Assembly (NCBI GenBank): GCA_018241685.1
Contig: JAFEDJ010000067.1
Location: forward strand, 186,001 to 250,000
DNA length: 64,000 nt
Direction: 5' to 3'
From: Pseudomonadota bacterium
GTDB taxonomy: Bacteria > Pseudomonadota > Gammaproteobacteria > Burkholderiales > Rhodocyclaceae
Positions 46,241 through 54,881 of the stretch are shown here, in pieces; position 1 is the stretch's first letter, and the number at the start of each line of letters is the position of its first letter. Under the pieces are notes generated by a model. That model saw nothing but the letters and a program-made list of their open reading frames with translations. It did no database searches and was not told where the DNA came from. Both the position numbers and the translations under genes were made by a program.

Positions 46241-47887
46241 TCACGGGATCATCCACGTGAACACATAGGCCTGCAGCGTGGTGATGATGCCGACCATGGT
46301 GGCGAAGGCCAGGCTGTGCTTGACGGTGAAGCGGAACAGGTCCGATTCCTTGCCGACCAGGCCGACGGCCGCGCAGGCCACGGCGATGGACTGCGGCGAG
46401 ATCATCTTGCCGGTCACGCCGCCGGTGGTGTTGGCGGCCACCAGCAGGGTGTCATGCACACCGACCTGGTGGGCGGTGGTGGCCTGCAGCGAGCAGAACA
46501 GCGCGTTGGACGAAGTATCGGAACCGGTCAGGAACACGCCCAGCCAGCCGAGGAACGGGGCGAAGAACGGGAACATCTTGCCGGTGCCGGCCAGCAGCAG
46601 GGCCAGCGTGGCGGACAGGCCGGAGTAGTTGGCGATGAAGGCGAACGCCAGCACCATGCCGATGGAGTAGATCGGGCGCTTCAGCTCGATCACGGTTTCC
46701 TTCAGGGTTTTGGCGGCTTCGCTGGACTTCATGCCAAGCACGACCATCGTGATGATGGCGGCCAGGAAGATCGCAGTGCCGGTGGCGGACAGGAGGTCCA
46801 GCTTGTACACCGCGGCGTAGGGCGTGGCCTTGGTGACGATGGGCTCGACCTTGGTGACCATGTTGTCGAGCATCGGCACCGGGAACTGCAGCACGCTGGC
46901 GTAGAGGGCGCCGCCCTTGGCGAACAGGGCCTTGAAGGGCTTGAGGCTCCAGATGGTGACCATGATGGTCAGGATCAGGAACGGGGACCAGGCCTTGGCG
47001 ACTTCACCGAAGCTGTAGTGCTTGTCCTCGCCCAGCTCGGCGTGGTGCTGCTTGTCGAAACGGAAGATGTTCTTCGGCTTCCAGTTCTTCAGGAAGATCG
47101 TCAGGCAGATCAGGCTGACCAGCGCGGAGGTGATGTCCGGCAGTTCCGGTCCGATGAAGTTGGCGGTGAAGAACTGGGTGATGGCGAAGGCGCCGCCGGC
47201 CACGATGATCGCCGGCCAGGTCTCCTTGATGCCGCGCCAGCCGTCCATCATGGCAACCAGCCAGAAGGGCACGATCACCGACAGCAGCGGGAGCTGGCGG
47301 CCGGCCATCTGGCCGATCTTGAACGGGTCGATGCCGGTCACCTGGCCGCTGACGATGATGGGGATGCCCATCGCGCCGAAGGCCACCGGAGCGGTGTTGG
47401 CGATCAGGCACAGGCCGGCGGCGTACAGCGGGTTGAAGCCCAGGCCGACCAGCAGCGCGGCGGTGATCGCCACCGGAGCGCCGAAACCGGCCGCACCTTC
47501 CAGGAAGGCACCGAAGGAGAAGCCGACCAGCAGCATCTGCAGGCGCTGGTCGTCGGTGATCGACACCACCGACGCGCGGATGATGTCGAACTGGCCGGTC
47601 TTAACGGTGATCTTGTAGAGGAATACCGCCGCGATGATGATCCACGCGATTGGCCACAGGCCGTACAGGAAGCCGTAGCCCGCCGAGGCCAGGGCCATCT
47701 GCACCGGCATCTTGTAGAAGAAGATCGCCACGGCCAGCGCGATGATCACGGTGACGGTGCCGGCGATATGCCCCTTGAGGCGCAGGATGGCCAGCGCGAC
47801 GAAGAAGAAGATGATCGGCAAGGCGGCGACCAGCGAGGACAACCAGAGGTTGCCCAGCGGGTCGTAGATCTGCATCCAGGGTTGCAT
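46241..47887 (-). CDS. lldP: L-lactate permease (LctP/LldP)
   Basis: The protein has 548 residues with about 13-14 membrane helices. MQPWMQIYDPLGNLWLSSLV, FSFGAFLEGAAGFGAPVAIT, PVAFGAMGIPIIVSGQVTG and FTGSD-like LTGSDTSSNALFCSLQATTA are family signatures of the lactate permease (TC 2.A.14), a proton symporter for L- and D-lactate and glycolate. Last gene of the lut operon, 68 bases after dld, with a strong terminator behind it. RBS AAAGGAGGAATACC on the minus strand. Confidence 0.93.
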   Translation of the reverse strand: MQPWMQIYDPLGNLWLSSLVAALPIIFFFVALAILRLKGHIAGTVTVIIALAVAIFFYKMPVQMALASAGYGFLYGLWPIAWIIIAAVFLYKITVKTGQFDIIRASVVSITDDQRLQMLLVGFSFGAFLEGAAGFGAPVAITAALLVGLGFNPLYAAGLCLIANTAPVAFGAMGIPIIVSGQVTGIDPFKIGQMAGRQLPLLSVIVPFWLVAMMDGWRGIKETWPAIIVAGGAFAITQFFTANFIGPELPDITSALVSLICLTIFLKNWKPKNIFRFDKQHHAELGEDKHYSFGEVAKAWSPFLILTIMVTIWSLKPFKALFAKGGALYASVLQFPVPMLDNMVTKVEPIVTKATPYAAVYKLDLLSATGTAIFLAAIITMVVLGMKSSEAAKTLKETVIELKRPIYSIGMVLAFAFIANYSGLSATLALLLAGTGKMFPFFAPFLGWLGVFLTGSDTSSNALFCSLQATTAHQVGVHDTLLVAANTTGGVTGKMISPQSIAVACAAVGLVGKESDLFRFTVKHSLAFATMVGIITTLQAYVFTWMIP

Positions 47888-47955
47888 TCGGTATTCCTCC
47901 TTTGATGAATGCGTTGGTCGTTTCTATCTGTGGTGAAAACGGGGGCGGGCCGGCG

Positions 47956-50736
47956 TTAGCAGGTCGCCAGGCGGGCGGCCTCGGCGCTGCATTCGTCGAG
48001 CAGATGGACGATGGAGCGGTAGGGCAGGCCGGTGGCAGCGGTGAGGCCGATCTCGCAGGTCTGGTTGCTGGAATAGCCGCCGCAGCAGCCGGCCGGCACG
48101 TCGGCGTGCAGCTTGCGCAGCGCGTGGGTGTTGAGTTCGGGCACCACGAAGCCGCGGTCGCCGCCGAAGCCGCAGCACTTCACCTCGGCGGGCAGTACGA
48201 CCTGGTCGGCGCAGGCGCCGGCGAGCTGTTTGAGCTTGGCTTCGAAGCCCATGCGGCGGGCCGAGCAGTTGAGATGCACCAGGATCGGGTCGGTCTTCTT
48301 GTGCAGCATCAGGCGCGGCAGCAGTGCGTCGTGGGCGAACTCGACCAGGTCGTACACCTTCAGGCGCTCGGCCAGGAAGGTCTTCATGCGCAGGGAGCAG
48401 GCGCTGGCGTCGAGGATGATCGGGTATTCGCCGTTGTTGCTGGCTTTCAGCAGGGCGGCTTCCAGTTGGGCCGACTTGCGGTCGGCGTCGTCGGCGAGGC
48501 CCTTGCTGGCGAAGGACTGGCCGCAGCACAGGCTGTTGACGTCGTCCGGCACGATGGGCGCGTAGCCGGCCCGTTCAAGGACGCGGATGACGGTGGCGGA
48601 CAGGGCGTGTTCCGGCGTGTCGGCGCCGAACATGCGGCCGGCGCAGGTGGGGAAGTACACCACCTTGTCGCCGTCGGTCCGCGTGGCGCGGCCGGCCGGC
48701 TGGGGCTTGGGCATGCCTTCCTTCCAGGCGCCGCCGGTGAGGCGCGACAGGGCCTTGGTGCCGATCACCGCCTCGGCCAGGTGGCCGGCCTTGAGGGCCG
48801 TGCGGGCCAGGGCCTGGGTGGCGCCGAAATGGTTGGCCGCCACGTGGCCGAGCTGGCGGGCCACGGTGGACAGCTGGTCGCCGCGCACCGCGCGGGTCAG
48901 GGCGCCGGTCTCGATGCCCACCGGGCAGGCCGTGGAGCACAGGCCGCAGGTGGCGCAGGTGTCGAGGCCCATGTAGAGGTAGTCGTCGCCGAGCTGGCCG
49001 AAGGCTTCGCCGGCGGCCTCGCGGCGCGACAGCTCGCGCCAGCCGACGATGCGCTGGCGCGGCGACAGGGTCAGGCCGTGGGACGGGCACTGGGGCTCGC
49101 AGAAGCCGCACTCGATGCAGCGGTCCACCGGGGCGTAGAGCTGGCCGGCGGCGGGCATCGGCTTGAGGTGCTTGAGGTGGGCCTCGGCGTCATCGTTGAT
49201 GATCACGCCGGGGTTGAGCAGGCCTTCCGGATCGAAGAGCTGCTTGATCTCCTTCATCAGTCCGTAGGCCTTGGCGCCCCATTCCAGTTCGACGAAGGGG
49301 GCCATGTTGCGGCCGGTACCGTGTTCGGCCTTGAGGGAGGCGTCGTACTTGGTGACCAGCACGGTGCACAGCTCGTCCATGAAGGCGGCGTAGCGCTCCA
49401 CCTCGGATTCAATGCCGAAATCCTGGGTGAACACGAAGTGCACGTTGCCTTCCAGCGCGTGGCCGAAAATGATCGCCTCGTGGTAGCCGTGCTTGGCGAA
49501 CAGGTGCTGCAGGTCCAGGCAGCAGGCGGCGAGGTCGGGCACGGCAACCGCCACGTCCTCGATGATGACCGTGGTGCCGGGCTTGCGCACTGCGCCGACG
49601 GCGGGGAAGGTGCCCTTGCGGACGTTCCACAGGCGCTCGATCTCGGCCGGGTCGGTGGTGAAGGCCGGGCTCTCGATCAGTGGGTAGAGGTTCAGCTCGT
49701 TGAGGACGGCGGCGATGCGCTCGTCGAGGGCGGCGGCATTGGGCGCGCGGGTCTCGATGAGCAGCGCGGTGGCGCCGTCGGCCAGGGTCTTCAGCAGGGC
49801 CGGCATGCCCGGCTTGTGGGCGACGCAGCGCAGGGAGGCGCGGTCGAGCAGCTCCACGGCGTCCACCGGCTGGTTCTTGAGGCCGGCCACGGCGCGGCAG
49901 GCGGTTTCCATGTCGTGGAAGAAGGCCAGCGCGCTGGCCTTGTGGGCGTACTCCGGCACCGTGTTGTAGGTGACCTGGGAGATGAAGCCCAGCGTGCCTT
50001 CCGAGCCGATCATCAGGTGGGCCAGGATGTCCACCGGGTCGCTGAAATCCACCAGCGCGTTGAGGCTGTAGCCGGTGGTGTTCTTGATCTTGTACTTGGC
50101 GCGGATGCGCTCGGCCAGCGCGTGGTCGGCGCGCACGTCGGCGGCCAGCGTGGTGAGGCGTTCGAGCAGCCAGCCGTGGCTGGTCTTGAAGGCGCCGACG
50201 TTGGCTGCGTCTCCGGTGTCCAGCACGGTGCCGTCGGCGAGCAGCACGCGCACCGAGGCGAGGGTGTTGTAGCTGTTCTGGGCGGTGCCGCAGCACATGC
50301 CGCTACTGTTGTTGGCGGCGATGCCGCCGATCTTGGCGGCGTTGATCGATGCGGGGTCGGGGCCGATCTTGCGGCCCAGCGGGGCCAGGCGGCGGTTCAC
50401 CTCGGCACCGATGATGGCCGGGCCGACGCGCACGGTGGCACCGTTGGCGCCGATGCGGCAGGTGGCCAGCCCTTCGCCGAGCAGCACCAGCACCCCGTCG
50501 GTGACGGCCTGGCCGCACAGGCTGGTACCGGCGGCGCGGAAGGTGACCGGGCGGCCGTGCTGGCGGGCCAGGTCGACCACGTCGCGCACCTCGGCCTCGT
50601 CATTGACGACCGCCACCACTTCCGGGATCAGGCGGTAGAAGCTGCCGTCGGTGCCGTAGGCAAGGCGGCGCAGTTCGTCGGTAATCACGCGGTCGGCGGG
50701 CAGCCGCAGGCGCAGGGCGTCGATGAGAGCGGACAC
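47956..50736 (-). CDS. dld: FAD/Fe-S D-lactate dehydrogenase (Dld-II type)
   Basis: The protein has 926 residues. The N-terminal FAD-binding PCMH half has VTFRAAGTSLCGQAV, GGIAANNSSGMCCGT and GSEGTLGFISQVTY. The FAD-linked C-terminal domain follows (EHGTGRNMAPFVELEWG). Then come two 4Fe-4S motifs, CIECGFCEPQCP (about 539) and CATCGLCSTACP (about 592), and a GlcF/CCG-type domain (SLCCGQSF, KCCGFGGD, GCCGGYSS). This fused GlcD-GlcF layout is that of the membrane-associated respiratory D-lactate dehydrogenase Dld-II of Shewanella and Pseudomonas, which feeds electrons to quinone. Second to last in the lut operon. Confidence 0.9.
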   Translation of the reverse strand: MSALIDALRLRLPADRVITDELRRLAYGTDGSFYRLIPEVVAVVNDEAEVRDVVDLARQHGRPVTFRAAGTSLCGQAVTDGVLVLLGEGLATCRIGANGATVRVGPAIIGAEVNRRLAPLGRKIGPDPASINAAKIGGIAANNSSGMCCGTAQNSYNTLASVRVLLADGTVLDTGDAANVGAFKTSHGWLLERLTTLAADVRADHALAERIRAKYKIKNTTGYSLNALVDFSDPVDILAHLMIGSEGTLGFISQVTYNTVPEYAHKASALAFFHDMETACRAVAGLKNQPVDAVELLDRASLRCVAHKPGMPALLKTLADGATALLIETRAPNAAALDERIAAVLNELNLYPLIESPAFTTDPAEIERLWNVRKGTFPAVGAVRKPGTTVIIEDVAVAVPDLAACCLDLQHLFAKHGYHEAIIFGHALEGNVHFVFTQDFGIESEVERYAAFMDELCTVLVTKYDASLKAEHGTGRNMAPFVELEWGAKAYGLMKEIKQLFDPEGLLNPGVIINDDAEAHLKHLKPMPAAGQLYAPVDRCIECGFCEPQCPSHGLTLSPRQRIVGWRELSRREAAGEAFGQLGDDYLYMGLDTCATCGLCSTACPVGIETGALTRAVRGDQLSTVARQLGHVAANHFGATQALARTALKAGHLAEAVIGTKALSRLTGGAWKEGMPKPQPAGRATRTDGDKVVYFPTCAGRMFGADTPEHALSATVIRVLERAGYAPIVPDDVNSLCCGQSFASKGLADDADRKSAQLEAALLKASNNGEYPIILDASACSLRMKTFLAERLKVYDLVEFAHDALLPRLMLHKKTDPILVHLNCSARRMGFEAKLKQLAGACADQVVLPAEVKCCGFGGDRGFVVPELNTHALRKLHADVPAGCCGGYSSNQTCEIGLTAATGLPYRSIVHLLDECSAEAARLATC

Positions 50737-50815
50737 AGGGGCTCCTCCCAGTGCAGGGATGTTGTCGATTCGGGGTGGGTTGAGGCGCCAGGGGGCATGC
50801 CCCGGCGCGACAGGC

Positions 50816-52270
50816 TTAGCGTCGGTCCTTGAGCATGTCCCTCAGCCTTCGTGGTGCGGGTTGCAAGGGCGTGCGGGCCGCCGTCCAACCGCTTTGCTTG
50901 CGCGGCGTAAGGGCCCGGAAACGGGTGGCCAGCCAGCTGAAGGCCCGGTAGGTGGATGGGCGGCCGTAGAGGCGCGCCCACATCCGCCAGACGAAGCTGA
51001 TCTTCGGGTCGTAGGCGGCGCCCTGGCCGACCATCGCCGGGTGGGCATGGGGCGCACTGTTGGCCTCGCCGCGCAGGCGGATCAGCAGTTCGGGGATCGG
51101 AATCTTCACCGGGCACACTTCGCCGCAGGCGCCGCACAGGCTGGAGGCGGTGGGCAGCAGGTGGGTCTGCTCCAGGCCCATCATGTGCGGGGAGACGATC
51201 TTGCCGATCGGGCCCGGGTAGGTGGTGCCGTAGGCGTGGCCGCCGATGCGGGTGTAGACCGGGCAGTGGTTCATGCAGGCGCCGCAGCGGATGCACTGCA
51301 GGGTCTTGCGCAGCTGCTCGTCGGCGTAGGCCTGGCTGCGACCGTTGTCGAGGAGCACCAGGTGCACTTCCTCGGGGCCGTCCTTGTCGCCGGCCTTGCG
51401 CGGGCCGGAGATCATGTTGAAGTAGGTGGACACCGCCTGGCCGGTGGCCGAGCGGGTGAGGATCGAATACAGCGGGGCGACGTGCTCCAGCTTCTCGACG
51501 ATCTTCTCGATGCCGGTGATAGCGATGTGCACCTTGGGCACCGTGGTGCACATGCGGCCGTTGCCTTCGTTCTCGACGAGGCACAGGGTGCCGGTCTCGG
51601 CCACCGCGAAGTTGACGCCGGAGAGGCCGATGTCGGCGCTCTCGAACTTGTCGCGCAGCACGTTGCGGCCGATCCGGATCAGCGCGTCCACGTTGTCGGT
51701 GTAATCGACGCCAGGGATCTTCTCGGCGAACAGCTTGGCGATCTGCTGCTTGGTCTGGTGGATCGCCGGCATGATGATGTGGGAGGGCTTTTCGCCGGCG
51801 AGTTGGACGATGTATTCGCCCATGTCCGACTCCAGCGCACCGACGCCGGCGGCTTCCATCGCGTGGTTGAACTCGATTTCCTCGCTGACCATCGACTTGC
51901 CCTTGACGATCAGCTTGGCCTGATGCTGACGCGCGATGCCGAGCATGATGGCGTTGGCTTCGTCGGGCGTTTCGGCCCAGTGCACCTTGACGCCGTTGCG
52001 GGTCAGGTTGGCTTCGAGCTGTTCGAGCAGCTCGGGCAGCTTCGACAGGCTGTACTGGCGGATGCCTTCCGACAGGCTGCGCAGGGAGTCGAGCTCGTCC
52101 TGATCGGGGAACTGGGCGGCCCGCTTGGCCATCAGGAAGTCCATCGCGCCGCGGAAGCTCTGGCGCAGGTGCGGGTTGTTCACCGCGTCGTGCATGCGCG
52201 CGCGCAGGGCCTGGGCGGAGACGAAGGCGATCGGCTGGCCGGCGGATTGCTGCTGGGGCTGGTGGCTCAC
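50816..52270 (-). CDS. lutB: LutB-type iron-sulfur L-lactate utilisation protein
   Basis: The protein has 484 residues. The GTG at 52270 overlaps the lutC stop by four bases (GTGA), which fixes the start; the longer frame upstream lies over lutC. The N-terminal LUD domain includes KLIVKGKSMVSEEIEFNHAM, SDMGEYIVQLAGEKPSHII and FAVAETGTLCLVENEGN. Two 4Fe-4S motifs follow, CIRCGACMNHCPVYTRIGG (about 325) and LCGACGEVCPVKIP (about 378). LutA, LutB and LutC together form the iron-sulfur L-lactate oxidation system that makes pyruvate. Eighty bases separate it from dld. Confidence 0.92.
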   Translation of the reverse strand: MSHQPQQQSAGQPIAFVSAQALRARMHDAVNNPHLRQSFRGAMDFLMAKRAAQFPDQDELDSLRSLSEGIRQYSLSKLPELLEQLEANLTRNGVKVHWAETPDEANAIMLGIARQHQAKLIVKGKSMVSEEIEFNHAMEAAGVGALESDMGEYIVQLAGEKPSHIIMPAIHQTKQQIAKLFAEKIPGVDYTDNVDALIRIGRNVLRDKFESADIGLSGVNFAVAETGTLCLVENEGNGRMCTTVPKVHIAITGIEKIVEKLEHVAPLYSILTRSATGQAVSTYFNMISGPRKAGDKDGPEEVHLVLLDNGRSQAYADEQLRKTLQCIRCGACMNHCPVYTRIGGHAYGTTYPGPIGKIVSPHMMGLEQTHLLPTASSLCGACGEVCPVKIPIPELLIRLRGEANSAPHAHPAMVGQGAAYDPKISFVWRMWARLYGRPSTYRAFSWLATRFRALTPRKQSGWTAARTPLQPAPRRLRDMLKDRR

Positions 52271-52941
52271 TGGGCATCTCCTTCGGCGTTGATGACGATC
52301 ACGACGAGTTCCTTCGGGCCGTGGGCGCCGTAGGCGAGGGTCTGCTGGATGTCGGCGGTCTTCGACGGGCCGGAGATCAGCAGCGCATTGGTAGGCAGGC
52401 CGGCGGCCCAGTTCTCGGTGCGCAGCACGTCGAAGAAGGTGGGCTGGATGGTGTTGGCGTCGAGCAGCGCGAAATGGATCGGCGGTACCAGCGACAGGGT
52501 GCGCGGCTCGGCTTCGGAGGACCACAGCATCAGCGTGCCGGTCTCGGCGATGGCGCCGCGGGTCTGCGTGAAGCCGGCATCGACGCGGTGGAACAGGTCG
52601 GCCTTGAGTTCTTCGACCTGGCCGGCCCAGGGGCGCAGCGTGGTGGCCGGGAAGGTGGCTTGGTCAAGGCGCCGGCCGGCGGGCGTGTCGGCGCCGTAGA
52701 GCATCGTGGCGACCTGCTTGTCGGCGCACAGGCGGGCCAGCAGGGCGGGCCAGTCGGCTTCGCTGCTGATATGGACTTCCGCGTGGAAGCTCTCGATGCC
52801 GGCGCGGAAACGGGCCAGGCGTTCGGTCTTGGCCTCGCCGCGGGCACGCGGCGTGTAATGGGCGTCCAGGTCGGGCAGGGCGTTGGGCTCGGCCGGCCGG
52901 GCCGCGCGCAGCTTGGCCAGGATGCGGTCGCGGGCGCTCAT
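52267..52941 (-). CDS. lutC: LutC-type lactate utilisation protein (LUD domain)
   Basis: The protein has 224 residues. ATG 52941 overlaps the lutA stop (ATGA). MSARDRILAKLRAARP leads into the LUD domain: DLFHRVDAGFTQTRGAIAET, GTLMLWSSEAEPRTLSLVPP and NALLISGPSKTADIQQTLAYGAHGP. The GPSKTADIE-like motif and the end HGPKELVVIVI are diagnostic of LutC/YkgG. It has no cofactor motif of its own and is required with LutA and LutB for L-lactate growth. Gene order lutA-lutC-lutB differs from the Bacillus order A-B-C. Confidence 0.92.
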   Translation of the reverse strand: MSARDRILAKLRAARPAEPNALPDLDAHYTPRARGEAKTERLARFRAGIESFHAEVHISSEADWPALLARLCADKQVATMLYGADTPAGRRLDQATFPATTLRPWAGQVEELKADLFHRVDAGFTQTRGAIAETGTLMLWSSEAEPRTLSLVPPIHFALLDANTIQPTFFDVLRTENWAAGLPTNALLISGPSKTADIQQTLAYGAHGPKELVVIVINAEGDAQ

Positions 52942-53771
52942 TGCTGATCCCCTGCCGGCTTTCCGCCGGTGCGGCGGAGCAGGAAAGTGGCCAGATGCTC
53001 GCCGGGCAGGGAGGGCTTGGCACGGCGGGCGTCCAGGTCTTCCTTGGCGGCCCGCTTCGTGATGTTGAGCATGCAGCCGCAGTCGGCGGTGACCAGCTGG
53101 CTGGCGCCGGTGGCCTTGAGGGACGCGACCTTGTCGGTGACCATCGCGGTGGAGATGTCCGGGTGCTTCAGCGAGAAGGTGCCGCCGAAGCCGCAGCATT
53201 CGGACTCGTGGTCGTGGTGGGCGAGGGTCACGTTGCCCAGGCGGGCCAGCAGTTCTCGGCCGACCAGGTGGGTGCCCATCTCGCGGCGCGCAGAGCAGGA
53301 GGTGTGCAGCGTGACAGTGGTCGCAGGGCCTTCGTCCTTGCGGTTGAAGCCGACCACGTGCAGCAGGAACTCGGCGAATTCGTAGGTGCGCGCAGCGATG
53401 GCGGCGGCGCGGGCCTGGAGGGCTGCATCGTCACCGACGGCCTTCTCCCAGTGCCAGCGGATCATGCCGCCGCAGGAGCCGGACGGAACGACGATGGGGT
53501 AGTCGCCAGGGAACAGGTCGAGCTGGGAGGCGACGACGTGGCGGGCTTCTTCCGGAAAGCCGCTGGTGAAAGCCGGCTGGCCGCAGCAGGTCTGGTTGTC
53601 CGGGAAGATCACGCGGATGCCTTCCCGTTCGAGGAGGGTGATGGCATCCATGCCCGCTTCGGGGACGAACATGTCCACCAGGCAGGTTCCATAGAAATAG
53701 ACCGCCTCGGGGCGGGACGGATAGCTGCGTGCCTGATGTCCGGCATGCGTACTGACCACGGGTGTGCTCAC
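52938..53771 (-). CDS. lutA: LutA-type lactate utilisation protein (CCG domains)
   Basis: The protein has 277 residues from GTG 53771, chosen for the perfect GGAGGAGAC just before it; an ATG at 53852 would add 27 residues but lies within 20 bases of the LldR operator. Two CCG modules are seen, FPDNQTCCGQPAFTSG and HESECCGFGGTFSLKHP, plus LHTSCSARRE and TADCGCMLNI. YFYGTCLVDMFVPEAG is the typical LutA/GlpC-like opening. First gene of the lactate operon. Confidence 0.92.
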   Translation of the reverse strand: MSTPVVSTHAGHQARSYPSRPEAVYFYGTCLVDMFVPEAGMDAITLLEREGIRVIFPDNQTCCGQPAFTSGFPEEARHVVASQLDLFPGDYPIVVPSGSCGGMIRWHWEKAVGDDAALQARAAAIAARTYEFAEFLLHVVGFNRKDEGPATTVTLHTSCSARREMGTHLVGRELLARLGNVTLAHHDHESECCGFGGTFSLKHPDISTAMVTDKVASLKATGASQLVTADCGCMLNITKRAAKEDLDARRAKPSLPGEHLATFLLRRTGGKPAGDQQ

Positions 53772-53857
53772 GTCTCCTCCAGTCTTTGTCTCGCCTGCAA
53801 GTGCGGAAGCGCTGTTCCGTGCCGCGGCGTTATGAGTGTTCGAACCGGCCATCGGGT

Positions 53858-53877
53858 AAAATGGTAAGACCAATTTA
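53858..53877 (-). promoter_or_regulatory. LldR-type operator before lutA
   Basis: TGGT-AAG-ACCA (53862-53872), extended by AATT on one side, matches the AATTGGTnnnACCAATT operator of LldR/PdhR/FadR-type regulators. It lies about 90 bases before the lutA start. Confidence 0.78.
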
Positions 53878-54024
53878 TCTCGTTCGCGGGAACTTTACGC
53901 ATTGGCGAAAATCGAGTCAATTATCCAAAACCCTGATACCTCCGATTTTCCGATTTATAGTCTCTGGAGAGGTACTTGTCCGCTGTCGGGGAGTTGTTGG
54001 CGCGTTTTTGCCGTCGTAATATTG

Positions 54025-54035
54025 TGGTCTGACCA
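54025..54035 (+). promoter_or_regulatory. second LldR-type operator before lldR
   Basis: TGGT-CTG-ACCA, perfect as GTGGT/ACCAC, 16 bases before the ATG of the regulator gene. Position suggests autorepression. Confidence 0.7.
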
Positions 54036-54051
54036 CTTGATTGAGATTCCG

Positions 54052-54837
54052 ATGAGTAGCAACGGCAAGCTGGTTGTCCAGCGCCTTTCCGACACTATTG
54101 CCCTCGAACTGGAGCGGCGCATCCTGGAGGGCGCGCTGAAGCCCGGCGACCGTCTGCAGCCCGAGCGCGAGCTGGCTGCGGAATTGGGCGTGTCCCGCCC
54201 GTCCCTGCGGGAGGCCCTGCAAAAGCTGGTTTCCAAGGGCTTGCTGCACAGCCGCCAGGGCGGCGGAACCTATGTGACGGACCGGCTCGACGCCGGCTTC
54301 ACCGACCCCTGGCAGGAGATGCTGGGGCGCCACCCGAATGTGCAGGAAGATCTGTTGGAGTTTCGTGGCATGCTGGAGTCGGAAGCCGCGTCGCTGGCGG
54401 CCCGGCGGGCCACGGACGCCGATCTGCTGCGCATCGGCGAGGCCTACGGGCGTGTCGAGGCGCTGTTTGCCCAGGGGCCGTCGGCGGAGGTTTTCGAGGA
54501 GCAGGTGAAGGCCGATCTGGCCTTTCACCAGGCCATTGCCGAGGCGGCTCACAACGTGATGTTCGGGCACCTGACCGCCAGCCTGTTCCGGGTGACCCAC
54601 GACCACATCGACCGCAATTTGCGTCACCTGCGCCGTCTCGAAGAGGACTGGCTGGAACTGCGCGGCCAGCATGCGGCGATCTGGGAGGCGGTGCGCACTC
54701 GTAACGCCCAGGCTGCCCAAGTAGCAGTCCGGCGGCATATGGATTTCGTGCAGGAGAGCATGCGTGCCAGCGCACAGCACGAGGCGCGCGAGTCCCGGGC
54801 GCAGGTGGCCCGCAAACTGGCCAAGGCAGCGGACTAG
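54052..54837 (+). CDS. lldR: GntR/FadR-family lactate regulator (LldR-like)
   Basis: The protein has 261 residues from ATG 54052; the longer frame upstream covers the operators and is rejected. The N-terminal winged helix has LSDTIALELERRILEGALKP, GDRLQPERELAAELGVSRPS and LREALQKLVSKGLLHSRQGG. The FCD ligand domain contains LLEFRGMLESEAASLAARRA, DLAFHQAIAEAAHN and HAAIWEAVRTRNAQAAQVAV, with the Asp/His residues that hold a metal and the carboxylate ligand. LldR-type proteins repress lactate genes until lactate binds. Divergent from lutA. Confidence 0.88.
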   Translation: MSSNGKLVVQRLSDTIALELERRILEGALKPGDRLQPERELAAELGVSRPSLREALQKLVSKGLLHSRQGGGTYVTDRLDAGFTDPWQEMLGRHPNVQEDLLEFRGMLESEAASLAARRATDADLLRIGEAYGRVEALFAQGPSAEVFEEQVKADLAFHQAIAEAAHNVMFGHLTASLFRVTHDHIDRNLRHLRRLEEDWLELRGQHAAIWEAVRTRNAQAAQVAVRRHMDFVQESMRASAQHEARESRAQVARKLAKAAD

Positions 54838-54881
54838 CGGGACGGACGCGCTAGAATCGGCATTTTCGTGTATTCCAGGAT

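Noticed and set aside
47902..50832. Long plus-strand open frame of 976 codons opposite dld and its flanks
   Set aside because: Third-position GC in the antisense strand keeps stops rare. The protein is repetitive Gly/Val/Ala-rich with no motif, while the minus strand encodes a complete FAD/Fe-S dehydrogenase.
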